Of a stretch of 64,000 nucleotides of DNA, positions 41,604-52,120 are shown piece by piece. This DNA comes from Treponema sp. Lineage in GTDB: Bacteria > Spirochaetota > Spirochaetia > Treponematales > Breznakiellaceae. The stretch is from positions 1-64,000 of the forward strand of contig WRLP01000011.1 of the NCBI GenBank assembly GCA_009777535.1, given 5' to 3'. The notes under the pieces are model-generated. The model was not told the origin of the DNA, did not search any database, and saw nothing but the letters and a program-made list of their open reading frames with translations. Position numbers and translations under genes: made by a program. Numbering within the stretch: the stretch's first letter is position 1; each line of letters starts with the position of its first letter.

Positions 41604-42654
41604 CTTCAGTTTCTTCCTTTTGATTGGACTCCAGGCGAACCGCGTTTTTAAGAACATTAAGGTCGGTTATCCCCAGGCTAAGGTTCCATTCCTTAAGCCT
41701 TTCCTTTATTTCCTGCAGGGACTTCTTCCCGAAATTGCGGGTCCTGGCGATATCATCCTCGGTTTTACGGGTCAGTTCGCCGATGGTTTTAATATTCGCG
41801 TTTTTTAGGCAATTCGATGAACGCACCGAAAGCTCCAGTTCCTCAACCGGAGTATTAAGAATGGCGCGGATGCGTTCGTTATCTTCGTCAAGGTCTTCTT
41901 CGATACCAAGGTTATTTTCATCAAAATTGATAAAAACAGATAAATGATCCTTGGCTATCTTAGCCGCCTCAGCAAGGGCGTCATCCGGTTTTATTGTTCC
42001 GTCGGTCCATATTTCCAAAACAAGCTTGTCGTAGTCGCTGCGCTGCCCCACCCTTGTAGGCTCCACCGCGAACTTGACCTTCCTAATCGGCGAAAAAATC
42101 GCATCCAAAGGAATGGTTCCTATTACTTCCACATAACGTTCATTAACCTCGGACGGCACATAACCCCTGCCAAGATCAATTTGAATTTCAAACTCCAGCC
42201 TTGCCTCATCCATCAATGTCATAATATGGCGGCCGCTCGAAAGCACATCCACCTGACCGGGTCTGGCAAAATCATCGCTCGATACTTCCTGTTTGCCCGA
42301 CCATTCGTAAAGCAGTATTTCCTGCTCCGTATCATTGGGCAGCTTTAAGCGGATTTGCTTAAGGTTGTTGATTACTTCCAGGGTATCTTCGACAATATTG
42401 GGAATTGTTTCAAATTCGCTGGAAACGGTATGGGCAACCCCGCTAGCGTCGTATGATGTTATTTTGATTGCGGTGATTGAGTATCCCTGAATGGAGGAAA
42501 GGAGGACTCTGCGCAGGGTATTGCCTACAGTTGTGCCAAAACCAGGTTCAAACGGAGCGGCAACAAATTTGCCGTAGTTTGATCTTAGGTCTCCGTGCTC
42601 AAAAGTAATACCTTTGGGGCGCTTGAATCCTTTAAGAAGGTTCTTACGTGCCAT
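41581..42654 (-). CDS. rpoA: DNA-directed RNA polymerase subunit alpha
   Basis: A 357-residue protein. The N-terminal dimerisation domain (about 1-240) includes [19 protein letters not shown]; after a linker, the C-terminal DNA- and activator-binding domain has [39 protein letters not shown]. It ends in an acidic tail of about 18 residues. It is in the usual alpha-operon place after rpsD. Confidence 0.98.
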   Translation of the reverse strand: MARKNLLKGFKRPKGITFEHGDLRSNYGKFVAAPFEPGFGTTVGNTLRRVLLSSIQGYSITAIKITSYDASGVAHTVSSEFETIPNIVEDTLEVINNLKQIRLKLPNDTEQEILLYEWSGKQEVSSDDFARPGQVDVLSSGRHIMTLMDEARLEFEIQIDLGRGYVPSEVNERYVEVIGTIPLDAIFSPIRKVKFAVEPTRVGQRSDYDKLVLEIWTDGTIKPDDALAEAAKIAKDHLSVFINFDENNLGIEEDLDEDNERIRAILNTPVEELELSVRSSNCLKNANIKTIGELTRKTEDDIARTRNFGKKSLQEIKERLKEWNLSLGITDLNVLKNAVRLESNQKEETEDETQEGI

Positions 42655-42665
42655 TAGGACACTCC

Positions 42666-43301
42666 TTATTTAGAATATAATTCAACAATCATCTGTTCTT
42701 TAATATCACCAAGGTCAGTAATATCACTGCGCCTGGGTGAAGCCAGAAACTTGCCTTTCATCGCGTCAGGGTCAAGATTGAGCCAGGGCATAACCCCCGA
42801 CTTACCGAATTCCCTTAAAGCGTCTTTTACTATTGTTAAATTCCGGCTGCTTTCAGCAATACTGACCTCATCTTCCGGTTTAACAAGACTTGAAGGAATG
42901 GTAACTTTTTTGCCGTTTACCAATACATGGCCGTGCGATACAATCTGCCTCGCCTGGCTTCTGGATACCGCAAAACGAAGGCGGTAAACAACATTATCGA
43001 GGCGCCTTTCCAACAGCACAAAAAGATTCTCGCCGGTAATACCGGGCATACGCAAGGCCCTTTCAAAAAAGAGGCTGAACTGCTTTTCCTGCATACCGTA
43101 AATTCTTTTCAGCTTCTGTTTTTCCCTTAGCTGTATGCCGTAATCTGAACGTTTGCCGGCTCTGGCCTTGGGATCCTTTCCGGGTGCGGGACGCTTTTTA
43201 TTTATGGGGCATTTATCGCTCTTGCAGCGGTTGCCTTTAAGCATGAGCTTTTTCTGTTCAACGCGGCACAATCTGCATACCGGACCGGTGTATCTTGCCA
43301 T
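42666..43301 (-). CDS. rpsD: 30S ribosomal protein uS4
   Basis: A 211-residue protein. It is the zinc-binding (C+) form: CRLCRVEQKKLMLKGNRC...CPINKK near the N-terminus. The S4 RNA-binding domain (LDNVVYRLRFAVSRSQARQI, SHGHVLVNGKKV) lies in the middle. It initiates 30S assembly and in many bacteria represses the alpha operon by binding its mRNA. Confidence 0.98.
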   Translation of the reverse strand: MARYTGPVCRLCRVEQKKLMLKGNRCKSDKCPINKKRPAPGKDPKARAGKRSDYGIQLREKQKLKRIYGMQEKQFSLFFERALRMPGITGENLFVLLERRLDNVVYRLRFAVSRSQARQIVSHGHVLVNGKKVTIPSSLVKPEDEVSIAESSRNLTIVKDALREFGKSGVMPWLNLDPDAMKGKFLASPRRSDITDLGDIKEQMIVELYSK

Positions 43302-43313
43302 AATTCTTCTCCC

Positions 43314-43697
43314 TTAAATACGACGTGTCTTTCGCGGCCTGCAGCCGTTATGCGGAATTGGAGTAACATCATTGATCGATTTAACTTTGATGCCAAGCGC
43401 TCCAAGCTGACGGATAGCCGATTCCCTGCCAATGCCGGGGCCCTTAACATACACATGAACTTCCCTTAATCCCGCCTGCATCGCTTTCTGCACGGCAGTC
43501 TCAGTTACAGACTGGGCCGCAAATGGAGTCGACTTTTTAGCGCCCTTAAACTGCATCATACCCGAACTTGCCCAGGAAACGGCGTTCCCCATTAAATCGG
43601 TTATGGTTACAATCGTATTGTTGAAAGTCGCCTGAATGTAGACATTGCCCTCGTATACTGATTTTTTTTCTTTCCGCTTTTTCGTACTAGCAGCCAC
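43314..43697 (-). CDS. rpsK: 30S ribosomal protein uS11
   Basis: A 127-residue protein with the family core [37 protein letters not shown] and the C-terminal [17 protein letters not shown]. It starts at GTG (43697) after GGAGGAG. Part of the 30S platform at the E site. Confidence 0.98.
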   Translation of the reverse strand: MAASTKKRKEKKSVYEGNVYIQATFNNTIVTITDLMGNAVSWASSGMMQFKGAKKSTPFAAQSVTETAVQKAMQAGLREVHVYVKGPGIGRESAIRQLGALGIKVKSINDVTPIPHNGCRPRKTRRI

Positions 43698-43721
43698 TCA
43701 CTCCTCCTGTATCTTTCCAGC

Positions 43722-44087
43722 CTATTTCTTCTTTCCGGCGACGGTCTTCTTCTTGCCCTTGCGGGTGCGGGCATTGGTGCGCGTACGCTGACCACGCAGA
43801 GGAAGGCCTTTGCGATGCCGCAGCCCCCGGTAACAGCCAATATCCATCAGCCGTTTTATATTCAGCGCGACTTCTGTTCGCAGCCGTCCTTCCACCTTAT
43901 AATCGCTTTCAATGATCTGCCGTATCTCGTTGAGTTCTTCCTGGGAAAGATCATTTATCAGCCTTTGCGGATCGATTTTGGTTTTTACACAAATCTCATC
44001 AGCGCTTGGCCTTCCAATTCCAAAAATGTAGGTTAAAGCGATATTTACATGTTTATTCGGGAGGTCAACCCCCACAAGACGCGCCAT
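43722..44087 (-). CDS. rpsM: 30S ribosomal protein uS13
   Basis: A 121-residue protein: [47 protein letters not shown] and the basic tail [20 protein letters not shown]. It is in the 30S head and contacts the P-site tRNA. It is third cistron of the alpha operon after secY and rpmJ. Confidence 0.98.
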   Translation of the reverse strand: MARLVGVDLPNKHVNIALTYIFGIGRPSADEICVKTKIDPQRLINDLSQEELNEIRQIIESDYKVEGRLRTEVALNIKRLMDIGCYRGLRHRKGLPLRGQRTRTNARTRKGKKKTVAGKKK

Positions 44088-44098
44088 TCCTGTTTCTC

Positions 44099-44212
44099 CT
44101 ATCCCTGTTTTTGTTTATGCTTGGGATTCTGACAAATAATACGAATAATCCCGTTCCGCTTAATTACCTTGCACTTGTCGCAGATGGGCTTCACACTTGT
44201 CCTGACTTTCAT
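44099..44212 (-). CDS. rpmJ: 50S ribosomal protein bL36
   Basis: A 37-residue protein beginning [20 protein letters not shown], with zinc ligands Cys11, Cys14, Cys27 and His32 (the C+ form). The ATG at 44212 follows secY by 28 nt and GAAA; the stop at 44099 is 11 nt ahead of rpsM. Confidence 0.95.
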   Translation of the reverse strand: MKVRTSVKPICDKCKVIKRNGIIRIICQNPKHKQKQG

Positions 44213-44240
44213 CTTTCAGTTTCTCCTAAATTCTCTATTC

Positions 44241-45569
44241 TCACAAGTTCCGTCCCCGCAGCCTTCCCTTCTTGGTCAAACCCTCATGGTGATGCATTTT
44301 CAACAATCCTTCAATCTGACTCATTGTATCCAAATCAACACCAACCAAAATCAGAAGCGATGTACCGCCCATCAGATAAGAGATGGACGAAGGAAACTTA
44401 AAGGCCCACTGTATAAAGGTCGGTATGACAGCTATCATGGCCAGATACAAAGACCCTGGAAGAACAATGCGATTCAGAATCTTTGTAAGATATTCTTCGA
44501 TGCGTTCGGTTCTGATTCCGGGAATGGAACCGCCGTTTTCCCGTATCTGCTTGGCTATCTCTACAGGGTTTAAGGTTACCTGCGTATAAAAATAAGCGAA
44601 GAAAATAATCAGCAGAACATACAAAACATTATAAAGCGATCCCCTGGGGCTCAATACACGGGCGACAGTCGCAAGCCATGCTACATTGCCTCCAACCGTG
44701 GTTGCAATCTGCAGCGGAAATGTCAGAATCGACGAAGCGAAAATGACAGGAATAACGCCCGAGGGATTGATCTTAAATGGAATGTAGGTGTTTTGGGCGC
44801 CGTACATTTTCCTTCCAACGACCCGTTTGGCATAGTTTACAGGAATTTTCCGCTGCCCCTGCTGCTCAAAAACAACCAGGGCGATTACCGCGACAAACAT
44901 TACAAAAACCACAATTACAAAAACAGGGTTAATATCCCCGCTTCTCATTCGCTGAATTAATTCCCACACAGCCTGCGGCAGCCTGGCTACAATTCCTGCG
45001 AATATCAGCAGCGAAATACCATTTCCAATTCCCCGCTTTGTGATCTGCTCGCCGATCCACATAAGGAACATTGTTCCGGTGGTAACGGTAAGCATAGCTA
45101 TCAGGGTGAAGGGTACAATGCCGATGCTAAGCAGATTGTCCACGCTGCGGGAAATGGCCTGGGCATATTGTGTAACGGCGAAGGACTGAACAAGGCAGAC
45201 CGCTACGGTTCCATAGCGCTGCCATTTTTGTATCTTTTTCCGGCCGCCGTCTTCCTGGGATATTTTTTTGAGCGCGGGAAAAACAATCAGCAGCAGCTGC
45301 ATTATAATCGACATCGAAATGTAGGGCATAATCCCCAGCATGAATACCGAAAAATTCGAGAATGCGCCGCCGGCGAAAAAGTCAAGGTAATCTACGATTG
45401 GATTTCCGGAATTAGCCATCGAAAGAAAATAGGCAGAAAGCTCCCGGACATTAATTCCGGGGATTGGAAGAACTGCGCCAATCCTGAAAACCACCAGCAT
45501 ACCGACTGTGAAAATGATCCGCTCGCGAAGTTCCTTAACTCTGAAAATACCAATTAGGGGGTTTGCCAT
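44241..45569 (-). CDS. secY: preprotein translocase subunit SecY
   Basis: A 442-residue membrane protein with ten predicted helices forming the Sec channel. Recognisable segments are FLDFFAGGAFSNFSVFMLGIMPYISMSI (plug and helix 2 region), GIGNGISLLIFAGIVARLP, INPSGVIPVIFASSI and the cytoplasmic loop IRENGGSIPGIRTE. It is essential for export and membrane insertion. It lies in the spc operon after rplO; no adk or map gene follows. Confidence 0.98.
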   Translation of the reverse strand: MANPLIGIFRVKELRERIIFTVGMLVVFRIGAVLPIPGINVRELSAYFLSMANSGNPIVDYLDFFAGGAFSNFSVFMLGIMPYISMSIIMQLLLIVFPALKKISQEDGGRKKIQKWQRYGTVAVCLVQSFAVTQYAQAISRSVDNLLSIGIVPFTLIAMLTVTTGTMFLMWIGEQITKRGIGNGISLLIFAGIVARLPQAVWELIQRMRSGDINPVFVIVVFVMFVAVIALVVFEQQGQRKIPVNYAKRVVGRKMYGAQNTYIPFKINPSGVIPVIFASSILTFPLQIATTVGGNVAWLATVARVLSPRGSLYNVLYVLLIIFFAYFYTQVTLNPVEIAKQIRENGGSIPGIRTERIEEYLTKILNRIVLPGSLYLAMIAVIPTFIQWAFKFPSSISYLMGGTSLLILVGVDLDTMSQIEGLLKMHHHEGLTKKGRLRGRNL

Positions 45570-45572
45570 TGC

Positions 45573-46127
45573 TTATTTCCCATCCGTTTCCGGGCCCGTC
45601 TTTTTGGGCTGCGTTTTTTTTGGAGCTTTTTTCCTGTTCACAGAATTTACAGTTACTTCGCCGCCAGCCTTTTCGATTTTTTCTTTTGCCGAAGCGGAAA
45701 CAGCGGCGACAACAAATGTAAGTTTTTTTGTAAGCTCCCCATTGGCAAGAATCTTGACAGGATCGTTGCCCTTAATAAGGCCTTTCTTAAACAGAGAAGA
45801 ATGATCCACAGTCTGTGAAGCATCATAACGCTTTTCAATATCGCCGAGGTTAACAATCTGCCACTCTTTCTTGAATGGATGATTGGAGAAACCGCGCTGG
45901 GCAAGCCGCCTGTAAAGGGGCATCTGTCCGCCTTCAAAACCCACGTAAGTCTTTCCGCCCGAGCGGGCCTGCTGCCCCTTGTTTCCCTTGCCGGAGGTAG
46001 TTCCCCTGCCGGTGCCCTGTCCGCGGCCTAAAATCTTTTTGCCTTTATTTGCACCTGTAGGAGCGCGCAAATCAAAACTATGCGGAATGTTTTTCTGGAC
46101 GCCAGCGCGTCCGGCATCTTGAGCCAT
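45573..46127 (-). CDS. rplO: 50S ribosomal protein uL15
   Basis: A 184-residue protein. The glycine-rich N-terminal segment (KILGRGQGTGRGTTSGKGNK) and YVGFEGGQMPLYRRLAQRGF are the family signature. The C-terminal 35 residues are a Lys/Pro extension (KKAPKKTQPKKTGPETDGK). Its ATG overlaps the rpmD stop by one base (TAATG). Confidence 0.97.
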   Translation of the reverse strand: MAQDAGRAGVQKNIPHSFDLRAPTGANKGKKILGRGQGTGRGTTSGKGNKGQQARSGGKTYVGFEGGQMPLYRRLAQRGFSNHPFKKEWQIVNLGDIEKRYDASQTVDHSSLFKKGLIKGNDPVKILANGELTKKLTFVVAAVSASAKEKIEKAGGEVTVNSVNRKKAPKKTQPKKTGPETDGK

Positions 46128-46309
46128 TACTTTATCTCCTCAACCGACACAAGGTGAGACACTTTCTTCACCATCCCCAGGATTACAGGGTTTGCTTCCT
46201 GCTCGGTACTGGAACCGATTTTCCTCAAACCCAGGCTGCGGACGGTAGCCCGCTGTTTGGGAAGCGCGCCGATTGTACTCCGTACAAGCCGGATTCTGAT
46301 TTTTTCCAT
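46127..46309 (-). CDS. rpmD: 50S ribosomal protein uL30
   Basis: A 60-residue protein: MEKIRIRLVRSTIGALPKQR, TVRSLGLRKIGSS, MVKKVSHLVSVEEI. The start is the ATG at 46309, close behind the rpsE stop; an in-frame extension upstream is not conserved in the family. Confidence 0.95.
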   Translation of the reverse strand: MEKIRIRLVRSTIGALPKQRATVRSLGLRKIGSSTEQEANPVILGMVKKVSHLVSVEEIK

Positions 46310-46313
46310 AAAC

Positions 46314-46952
46314 TCAACCCCACATTTCATTCAAGGACTTACCCCGGTTCTTTGCAACAGCTTTGGCGTCCATCAGCTTGTTAATACAATCGAATGTCGC
46401 TTTAACCACATTGTACTGACTGGATGCTCCAATGGACTTGGACAATACGTCGGTAACGCCGCCCGCTTCCATTATTGCCCGCACCGGCCCGCCCGCAATA
46501 ATGCCGGTTCCGGAGCACGCGGGCTTTAAAAGTACACGCGAAGCCTTGAAACGTCCGGTTATCTCATGGGGAATGGTTCCGTTTTTAACCGGCAGTTTTA
46601 TCATCTTGCGCTTGGCCTTATCTATGCTTTTTCGGATTGCCTCGGAAACATCATTCGCCTTGCCAAAACCAAAACCAACATTGCCTTTTCTGTCGCCGAT
46701 TACCGTAAGGGCCGAAAAAGAAAAGCGCCTGCCTCCCTTAACTACCTTTGCGGTCCGGTTCAGCTTAACCAGTTTTTCAATAAACTCTTTTTCTACAAAA
46801 TCCCGATCACGGTCCCGGTCACGCCCGCGATCCCTGCCGCGGCGGATTTCCGCTCTACCTTCACGTACTTCGGGGCGGCTGCCGGCAGCTTCGTCTGTGT
46901 TATTAATTTCCGTATTTGCAGTAATATCTTTTTCTTCCGCGTTATCTACCAT
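46314..46952 (-). CDS. rpsE: 30S ribosomal protein uS5 with N-terminal extension
   Basis: A 212-residue protein. The normal S5 body runs from about 55 to 210 ([53 protein letters not shown]). About 50 extra residues precede it: an acidic stretch, then [14 protein letters not shown]. Such charged tails occur in some spirochaete S5 proteins. S5 acts in 30S assembly and decoding fidelity. Confidence 0.97.
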   Translation of the reverse strand: MVDNAEEKDITANTEINNTDEAAGSRPEVREGRAEIRRGRDRGRDRDRDRDFVEKEFIEKLVKLNRTAKVVKGGRRFSFSALTVIGDRKGNVGFGFGKANDVSEAIRKSIDKAKRKMIKLPVKNGTIPHEITGRFKASRVLLKPACSGTGIIAGGPVRAIMEAGGVTDVLSKSIGASSQYNVVKATFDCINKLMDAKAVAKNRGKSLNEMWG

Positions 46953-46965
46953 TACACCCTGCCCC

Positions 46966-47328
46966 CTAGAACTCTATCCCGGCTTTCCGGGTTCCTTCTG
47001 CCAAAGCCTTTACAAGGCCGTGATACAAATATCCGTTACGATCAAAAACCACAGTCTTTATATTTTTTTCCAGCAGCCGCTTACCAACCGCTTCTCCAAG
47101 CCGGCCGGCGCCTTCGACATTCGCCTTAATATCCCTAAAATCCTTTTCCAGAGTCGACGCCGAAGCAAGCGTATGGCCTTTAATATCGTCAATAACCTGG
47201 ACCGAAATACTCCGGTTGCTTCGCGTAACAGTCATTCGGGGACGCTCCGGCGTACCCGATATTCTTTTACGGATATGCACCTTTCTCTTGAACCGCTTTC
47301 TGTCTTTTTCCAGCATTTTACGTAACAT
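46966..47328 (-). CDS. rplR: 50S ribosomal protein uL18
   Basis: A 120-residue protein: [58 protein letters not shown]. It binds 5S rRNA with uL5. ATG 47328 or the ATG four codons in may be used. Confidence 0.97.
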   Translation of the reverse strand: MLRKMLEKDRKRFKRKVHIRKRISGTPERPRMTVTRSNRSISVQVIDDIKGHTLASASTLEKDFRDIKANVEGAGRLGEAVGKRLLEKNIKTVVFDRNGYLYHGLVKALAEGTRKAGIEF

Positions 47329-47337
47329 AGCTATACC

Positions 47338-47877
47338 CTATTTAACTCCAGACTTTCCGACTTTACGCCTGATCTTCTCGTTATCATATCTAATTCCCTT
47401 ACCCTTATACGGCTCAGGCGGCCTGAGTTTGCGAATCTGCGCGGCAAGTTCCCCCACCCTCTGTTTATCGATCCCACTGACAATTACTTTTCCGCCTGCA
47501 TCGGTTGCAACGGTAAGCCCCTCCGGAATCCCGACAAAAATATCATTCGAATAACCAAGGCTCATGGAAAGAATATTCCCCTGAACTTCGGCGCGAAAGC
47601 CGACGCCGGTTATAATAAGCGTCTTGCTGAATCCGGCAGAGACGCCGGTTACCATGCTATTCAACAGATTTCTGTATAAACCATGATACGCCACCGTCTG
47701 CTTTTCCTCGTTCACCCTGCCTACAATTATCTCGCTGCCATTACTTTCAAAAGTAACAACAGGATGATACTTCTGGCTTAGTTTTCCCTTGGGCCCTTCA
47801 ACAGATATCATTCCGTCTGCAAAGGCAACCTTGACTCCCTGGGGCACTTTCACCGGTATTTTTCCGATACGCGACAT
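47338..47877 (-). CDS. rplF: 50S ribosomal protein uL6
   Basis: A 179-residue protein: [17 protein letters not shown], the duplicated SH3-like halves, [16 protein letters not shown] and the C-terminal signature [15 protein letters not shown]. It sits near the sarcin-ricin loop and factor-binding site. Confidence 0.98.
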   Translation of the reverse strand: MSRIGKIPVKVPQGVKVAFADGMISVEGPKGKLSQKYHPVVTFESNGSEIIVGRVNEEKQTVAYHGLYRNLLNSMVTGVSAGFSKTLIITGVGFRAEVQGNILSMSLGYSNDIFVGIPEGLTVATDAGGKVIVSGIDKQRVGELAAQIRKLRPPEPYKGKGIRYDNEKIRRKVGKSGVK

Positions 47878-47888
47878 ACTTTATCCTT

Positions 47889-48287
47889 CTACCACACGGT
47901 GCATATAATTTCACCGCCAACTTTTTTCTCCGCGGCTTTTCTTCCGGTTGTTACACCCTGAGAAGTGGAAACTATCAGGGTTCCATAGCCGTTGAAAACC
48001 CTCGGCATGGATTGATAACCCATGTACACACGGCGTCCGGGCTTTGAAACCTTTTCGAGGCCATGAATGATTGGGGCGGTTGTATCATCGTATTTAAGGA
48101 AAACCCGGATAACATTTGCACCGTCCTGGTTTGCCTTCTTAAAATTCTTGATATACCCTTCAGTCTTCAATATCTTGACAATCTCAAGTTTCAGCCTGGA
48201 GGTGGGAATATCGACTTTTTCATGCTTCGCCATTCCGGCATTCCGGATTTTGGTCAACATATCCGCAACGGGATCTGATACGCTCAT
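47889..48287 (-). CDS. rpsH: 30S ribosomal protein uS8
   Basis: A 132-residue protein: [37 protein letters not shown] and the C-terminal [17 protein letters not shown]. Primary 16S binder; in other bacteria it represses the spc operon through its mRNA. Confidence 0.98.
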   Translation of the reverse strand: MSVSDPVADMLTKIRNAGMAKHEKVDIPTSRLKLEIVKILKTEGYIKNFKKANQDGANVIRVFLKYDDTTAPIIHGLEKVSKPGRRVYMGYQSMPRVFNGYGTLIVSTSQGVTTGRKAAEKKVGGEIICTVW

Positions 48288-48296
48288 CCTGTTCTC

Positions 48297-48482
48297 CTAC
48301 CAGCTTGATTTTGTTACGCCTGGAATAAGCCCTTCGCTTGCCAGTTTACGGAAGCAAAGGCGGCACATTTCATATTTCCGCAGAAAACCCCTTGGTCGTC
48401 CGCAGATTCTACAACGGTTAACTTTTCTCGTTTTATATTTTGGCGTCCGCAACGCCTTGACGATCATCGCCTTTCTCGCCAT
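48297..48482 (-). CDS. rpsN: 30S ribosomal protein uS14, type Z
   Basis: A 61-residue zinc-binding S14: [20 protein letters not shown] carries the four zinc cysteines, followed by [18 protein letters not shown]. Together with the C+ forms of uS4 and bL36 it shows that the cluster keeps zinc-containing versions. Confidence 0.98.
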   Translation of the reverse strand: MARKAMIVKALRTPKYKTRKVNRCRICGRPRGFLRKYEMCRLCFRKLASEGLIPGVTKSSW

Positions 48483-48490
48483 GATACCCC

Positions 48491-49081
48491 CTATTTCCTG
48501 AAAGGCATGCCGAATTTGCCGAGGAAGGCCTTTGCTTCCGCGTCAGTTTTCGCCGTCGTTACGATAACAACATTCAATCCGGCTACCTTTTCTATTTTAT
48601 CAAAATCAATTTCCGGGAAAATAATCTGCTCTTCTATTCCGAGAGAATAATTCCCTCTGCCGTCGAAAGAGTTCTGGCTGATGCCGCGGAAGTCTTTAAC
48701 ACGGGGGAGCGCTACGTTTACAAGCCTGTCGAAAAACTCGTACATCATAGGTCCGCGGAGAGTTACTTTCGCGCCGATTTCCTGACCGGTTCTGATTTTG
48801 AAGTTCGCAATACTCTTTTTGGCCTTGGTTTTAACTGCCTTTTGCCCGGTAATCAGTGTAAGTGTATCAACAGCAGCATCAAGCAGCTTTTTGTTCTGTA
48901 AAGCTTCACCTACCCCCATGCTTACCACGATTTTATCCAGTTTGGGCACCTGCATGGGCGATTTATAACTGAACTCCTTGAAGAGTTCCGGTGCAATCTG
49001 CTCCCTGTATACTTTTTTAAGCCTGGGCGCCGCCGCCATGGGCGCGGGGCGGGGTGTCCCTTCCGGTACATTATTACTCAT
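48491..49081 (-). CDS. rplE: 50S ribosomal protein uL5
   Basis: A 196-residue protein. A short Pro/Ala-rich N-terminal addition ([20 protein letters not shown]) precedes the normal core: [52 protein letters not shown]. The ATG at 49081 overlaps the rplX stop by one base and follows GGGAGGG. Confidence 0.97.
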   Translation of the reverse strand: MSNNVPEGTPRPAPMAAAPRLKKVYREQIAPELFKEFSYKSPMQVPKLDKIVVSMGVGEALQNKKLLDAAVDTLTLITGQKAVKTKAKKSIANFKIRTGQEIGAKVTLRGPMMYEFFDRLVNVALPRVKDFRGISQNSFDGRGNYSLGIEEQIIFPEIDFDKIEKVAGLNVVIVTTAKTDAEAKAFLGKFGMPFRK

Positions 49082-49404
49082 TACAATCCCTCCCCGCATT
49101 TTTTACAGATCCTGGTTTTGGTTTTTCCTTCCAGTTTATATCCAATGCGGCTGGGACCGCATTTTTTACACACAATCATCACATTGGAAATGTGAAGGGC
49201 CGCTTCTATTTCAACAATACCGCCCCTGTCCTGCTGCTTCCGTTTCTTTTGCGCCTTCTTTACAATATTGGCGCCCTCTACAACTACCCGGTCCTTGTCA
49301 CGGATAATTTTCAGAACTCTGCCCTTTTTTCCCTTGTCTTTTCCGGAGATAACTTCGACAGTATCTTCTTTTTTCAGCTTAAACTTATGTGCTGCAAGAG
49401 CCAT
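49081..49404 (-). CDS. rplX: 50S ribosomal protein uL24
   Basis: A 107-residue protein with the KOW segment [20 protein letters not shown]. Its C-terminal half carries two Cys pairs (CKKCGP and CKKCGE), a zinc-binding feature found in some bacterial L24. Confidence 0.97.
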   Translation of the reverse strand: MALAAHKFKLKKEDTVEVISGKDKGKKGRVLKIIRDKDRVVVEGANIVKKAQKKRKQQDRGGIVEIEAALHISNVMIVCKKCGPSRIGYKLEGKTKTRICKKCGEGL

Positions 49405-49412
49405 GAATCCTC

Positions 49413-49784
49413 CTACAAAACCTCGGGAGCAAGGGATACAATTTTCATGTATTCGCCCTTCTCACGCAGTTCACGGGCAACCGGCCCGAAGATGCGTTTT
49501 CCCTTGGGATTCAATGCCGCGTCAATAATAACGCAGGCGTTGTCATCAAACCGTATATAGGTCCCATCGGGGCGGCGGTACTCCTTGTGGGTACGTACTA
49601 CCACTGCCTTCTCGACCGTGCCCTTTTTAATCGTGGACGTAGGCAGAGCTTCTTTAACTGCTACCACGATAATATCGCCAATCCCGGCATACCTGCGCCT
49701 GGTGCCGCCCAGAACCTTGATGCACTGGACCATCTTGGCGCCTGAATTATCTGCCACATTCAGGAAGCTTTCCACTTGAATCAT
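49413..49784 (-). CDS. rplN: 50S ribosomal protein uL14
   Basis: A 123-residue protein: [69 protein letters not shown]. Normal length. Confidence 0.98.
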   Translation of the reverse strand: MIQVESFLNVADNSGAKMVQCIKVLGGTRRRYAGIGDIIVVAVKEALPTSTIKKGTVEKAVVVRTHKEYRRPDGTYIRFDDNACVIIDAALNPKGKRIFGPVARELREKGEYMKIVSLAPEVL

Positions 49785-49799
49785 TTTCCATTACTCCCT

Positions 49800-50069
49800 T
49801 TATTTGGCACGCTCAAGGATTTCCACAAGCTTCCAGTGTTTTTCCCTGCTGACAGGCCGGCTCTCGATCACACGGACACGGTCGCCGGTCTTCGCGTCAT
49901 TTTTCTCGTCGTGGGCTTTTACTTTCTTTACACGCTTGACGTACTTTTTATAAAGCGGGTGCAGGGTAAGAGTTTCAATGGCAACAACAATGGTCTTGTC
50001 CATCTTGTCGCTTTTAACGTTGCCGATAAACTCTTTCTTGCCGCTTCTTGCCCTGGATTGTTCTGCCAT
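49800..50069 (-). CDS. rpsQ: 30S ribosomal protein uS17
   Basis: An 89-residue protein: FIGNVKSDKMDKTIVVAIET, HPLYKKYVKRVKKVKAHDEK, GDRVRVIESRPVSREKHWKL. It overlaps the rpmC stop by one base. Confidence 0.98.
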   Translation of the reverse strand: MAEQSRARSGKKEFIGNVKSDKMDKTIVVAIETLTLHPLYKKYVKRVKKVKAHDEKNDAKTGDRVRVIESRPVSREKHWKLVEILERAK

Positions 50070-50281
50070 TACTTAGCCTCCGCCGCTTTCTTATCCTGCA
50101 CCTCGTGCGCTCGGATAAGGGTGTTAAGCCGGGCAATCTGCCGGCGCATTGTACGCTTTTGAAGCGGATTGTCAACATGGCCTATTACCACCTGGAACCG
50201 GAATTCCATGTACTTCCTTTTTAATTCGTCCCGCTTTGCTTTAAGCTCGGGGAACGAAAGGTTCTTGAATGAATTTTTCAC
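50069..50281 (-). CDS. rpmC: 50S ribosomal protein uL29
   Basis: A 70-residue protein of two helices (LSFPELKAKRDELKRKYMEF, MRRQIARLNTLIRAHEVQDK) at the tunnel exit. The start is GTG at 50281. Confidence 0.96.
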   Translation of the reverse strand: MKNSFKNLSFPELKAKRDELKRKYMEFRFQVVIGHVDNPLQKRTMRRQIARLNTLIRAHEVQDKKAAEAK

Positions 50282-50290
50282 CGCTGCCCC

Positions 50291-50719
50291 CTATGCTCCC
50301 AGTTCCATATCGGAACGGGCGACGAATTTAGTCTTAATGGGAAGCTTGGCCCCGGCGAGGGTCATTGCTTCTTCCGCAACGGAGCGGTTAATACCGCCGC
50401 CCAGTTCAAACATGACGGTTCCCGGTTTTACGACAGCAACCCAGTATTCGGGGCCTCCCTTTCCCTTTCCCATGCGGGTCTCCGCCGGCTTTTTCGAAAA
50501 GGGCTTATCCGGAAAAATGCGTATCCATATCTTGCCGCCCCTTTTTATATGACGGTTCAACGCGATACGCGCCGCTTCAATCTGCCTGTTTGTGATCCAC
50601 ATTCTATCCAGTGCGATAAGGCCATAATCGCCGAACACAACCGCGTTGCAGCGGGTGGCGTTGCCAGGCATACTGCCTCGCTGTACCTTGCGGCGTCTTA
50701 CACGTTTCGGACTCAGCAT
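50291..50719 (-). CDS. rplP: 50S ribosomal protein uL16
   Basis: A 142-residue protein: [79 protein letters not shown]. It contacts the A-site tRNA elbow. Confidence 0.98.
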   Translation of the reverse strand: MLSPKRVRRRKVQRGSMPGNATRCNAVVFGDYGLIALDRMWITNRQIEAARIALNRHIKRGGKIWIRIFPDKPFSKKPAETRMGKGKGGPEYWVAVVKPGTVMFELGGGINRSVAEEAMTLAGAKLPIKTKFVARSDMELGA

Positions 50720-50727
50720 ATATACCT

Positions 50728-51432
50728 CTAACTCCTCGCCGGTGCCCGTTCACGCCGTTTGCGTACCAGGGCCCCCGCGTCTTCTTTCTGTTCCTTGCCG
50801 TAATTCATTCCGTTATACACCCAAACCTTTACCCCGATTGAACCAAAAGTGGTATGCGCTTCGGCGAATCCGAAATCAATATCCGCCCGCAGCGTGTGCA
50901 GCGGGATACGGCCTTCTTTTGCTTCTTCGGTACGCGACATTTCGGCGCCGCCAAGCCGGCCGGAAAGCCGTACCTTAACGCCCTGGGCATTGCCTTTCTT
51001 GATTGCGTTGGAAATGGCCTGCTTCATTGTCCGCCTGAAAGAAGACCGCGCCAAAAGCTGCCGGGCAATATTCTGCGCGATAATCTGCGCATTGTTATCG
51101 GCGTTCCGCACTTCTTTTATCTTTATCTGAATTTTTTTATTTACGCTCTTCTGTAATTCCGAGCCTATTTTTTCGATATTGGCGCCCTTTACCCCGATAA
51201 TAACTCCGGGACGGGCGGTATGAATGGTTATTGTTATGCGCTGCGGATGCCTGATAATTTCCAGCTCGGCGATATCCGCACCCTTGGTTTCGGGCATATC
51301 CATAATCAGCTTGCGCAGTTTTAAGTCTTCATGCAGCGTATCGGCATATTCTTTGGGATCAACATACCAGCGGGATCCCCAGGTTTTGTTGATGCCGATC
51401 CGAAGTCCGGTCGGGTTAACTTTCTGTCCCAT
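50728..51432 (-). CDS. rpsC: 30S ribosomal protein uS3
   Basis: A 234-residue protein: [20 protein letters not shown], the KH domain ([20 protein letters not shown]) and [20 protein letters not shown]. It lies at the mRNA entry site. Confidence 0.98.
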   Translation of the reverse strand: MGQKVNPTGLRIGINKTWGSRWYVDPKEYADTLHEDLKLRKLIMDMPETKGADIAELEIIRHPQRITITIHTARPGVIIGVKGANIEKIGSELQKSVNKKIQIKIKEVRNADNNAQIIAQNIARQLLARSSFRRTMKQAISNAIKKGNAQGVKVRLSGRLGGAEMSRTEEAKEGRIPLHTLRADIDFGFAEAHTTFGSIGVKVWVYNGMNYGKEQKEDAGALVRKRRERAPARS

Positions 51433-51827
51433 TATTTCTCCGCCTTTTTGGTCCGGCCGCCTGCCGTTGCCGGCGGTTGAACGGTTTCATCAATAACCAC
51501 TGTTATGTGACACATTCTTTTTAATAACATGTCCGCGCGTCCCCTGCCCCTGAACCAGACCCTCTTCAGCCGCGGACCTTCGTCAATATAAATTTCGCGT
51601 ACATAGAGCATATCTTCGTCGAGCTTCTTGTTGCCGGAAAGTGCGTTGGACGCGGCTGATTTTACCGTCTTGCGGATAAGCCGCGCGCCCTTCTGGGGCA
51701 TATTTTCCAGCAGGGAAATCGCCTCGGGATAAGGCCGTCGGCGGATAAGGTCAGCCACTGGCCTGATTTTATAAGGCGAGCCCATCAGATACTTGCTTAT
51801 GGCCCTGTAACCGGTTTTCGTTTCCAT
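51432..51827 (-). CDS. rplV: 50S ribosomal protein uL22
   Basis: A 131-residue protein: [36 protein letters not shown]-like helix, and the tunnel loop [21 protein letters not shown] short Ala/Lys tail follows. It overlaps rpsC by one base. Confidence 0.97.
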   Translation of the reverse strand: METKTGYRAISKYLMGSPYKIRPVADLIRRRPYPEAISLLENMPQKGARLIRKTVKSAASNALSGNKKLDEDMLYVREIYIDEGPRLKRVWFRGRGRADMLLKRMCHITVVIDETVQPPATAGGRTKKAEK

Positions 51828-51835
51828 ATACCTAC

Positions 51836-52117
51836 CTATTTCGCGGCGGCCTTCTTGTCCGAGCCCGCATGTCCCCGGAAAATCCGGGTAGGAGCGAACT
51901 CGCCAAGTTTGTGACCGACAAGGTTTTCCGTTATATACACGGGAACCCAGGTCTTGCCGTTATACACAGAGATGGTTCCCCCAACCATTTCGGGAATGAT
52001 TGTGGAACAGCGGGAATAGGTCTTAATCATTTTCCGATCCCCGGACTTACTCAATTCCAGCACTTTTTTGAACAGGCTCTTCTCTATGAAGGGGCCTTTT
52101 TTTACAGACCTAGACAT
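51836..52117 (-). CDS. rpsS: 30S ribosomal protein uS19
   Basis: A 93-residue protein: [60 protein letters not shown]. In the 30S head. Confidence 0.98.
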   Translation of the reverse strand: MSRSVKKGPFIEKSLFKKVLELSKSGDRKMIKTYSRCSTIIPEMVGGTISVYNGKTWVPVYITENLVGHKLGEFAPTRIFRGHAGSDKKAAAK

Positions 52118-52120
52118 ACA

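Noticed and set aside
46432-47325. Long open frame on the plus strand opposite rpsE and rplR
   Set aside because: It lies antisense to two well-recognised ribosomal protein genes and its product shows no motif.
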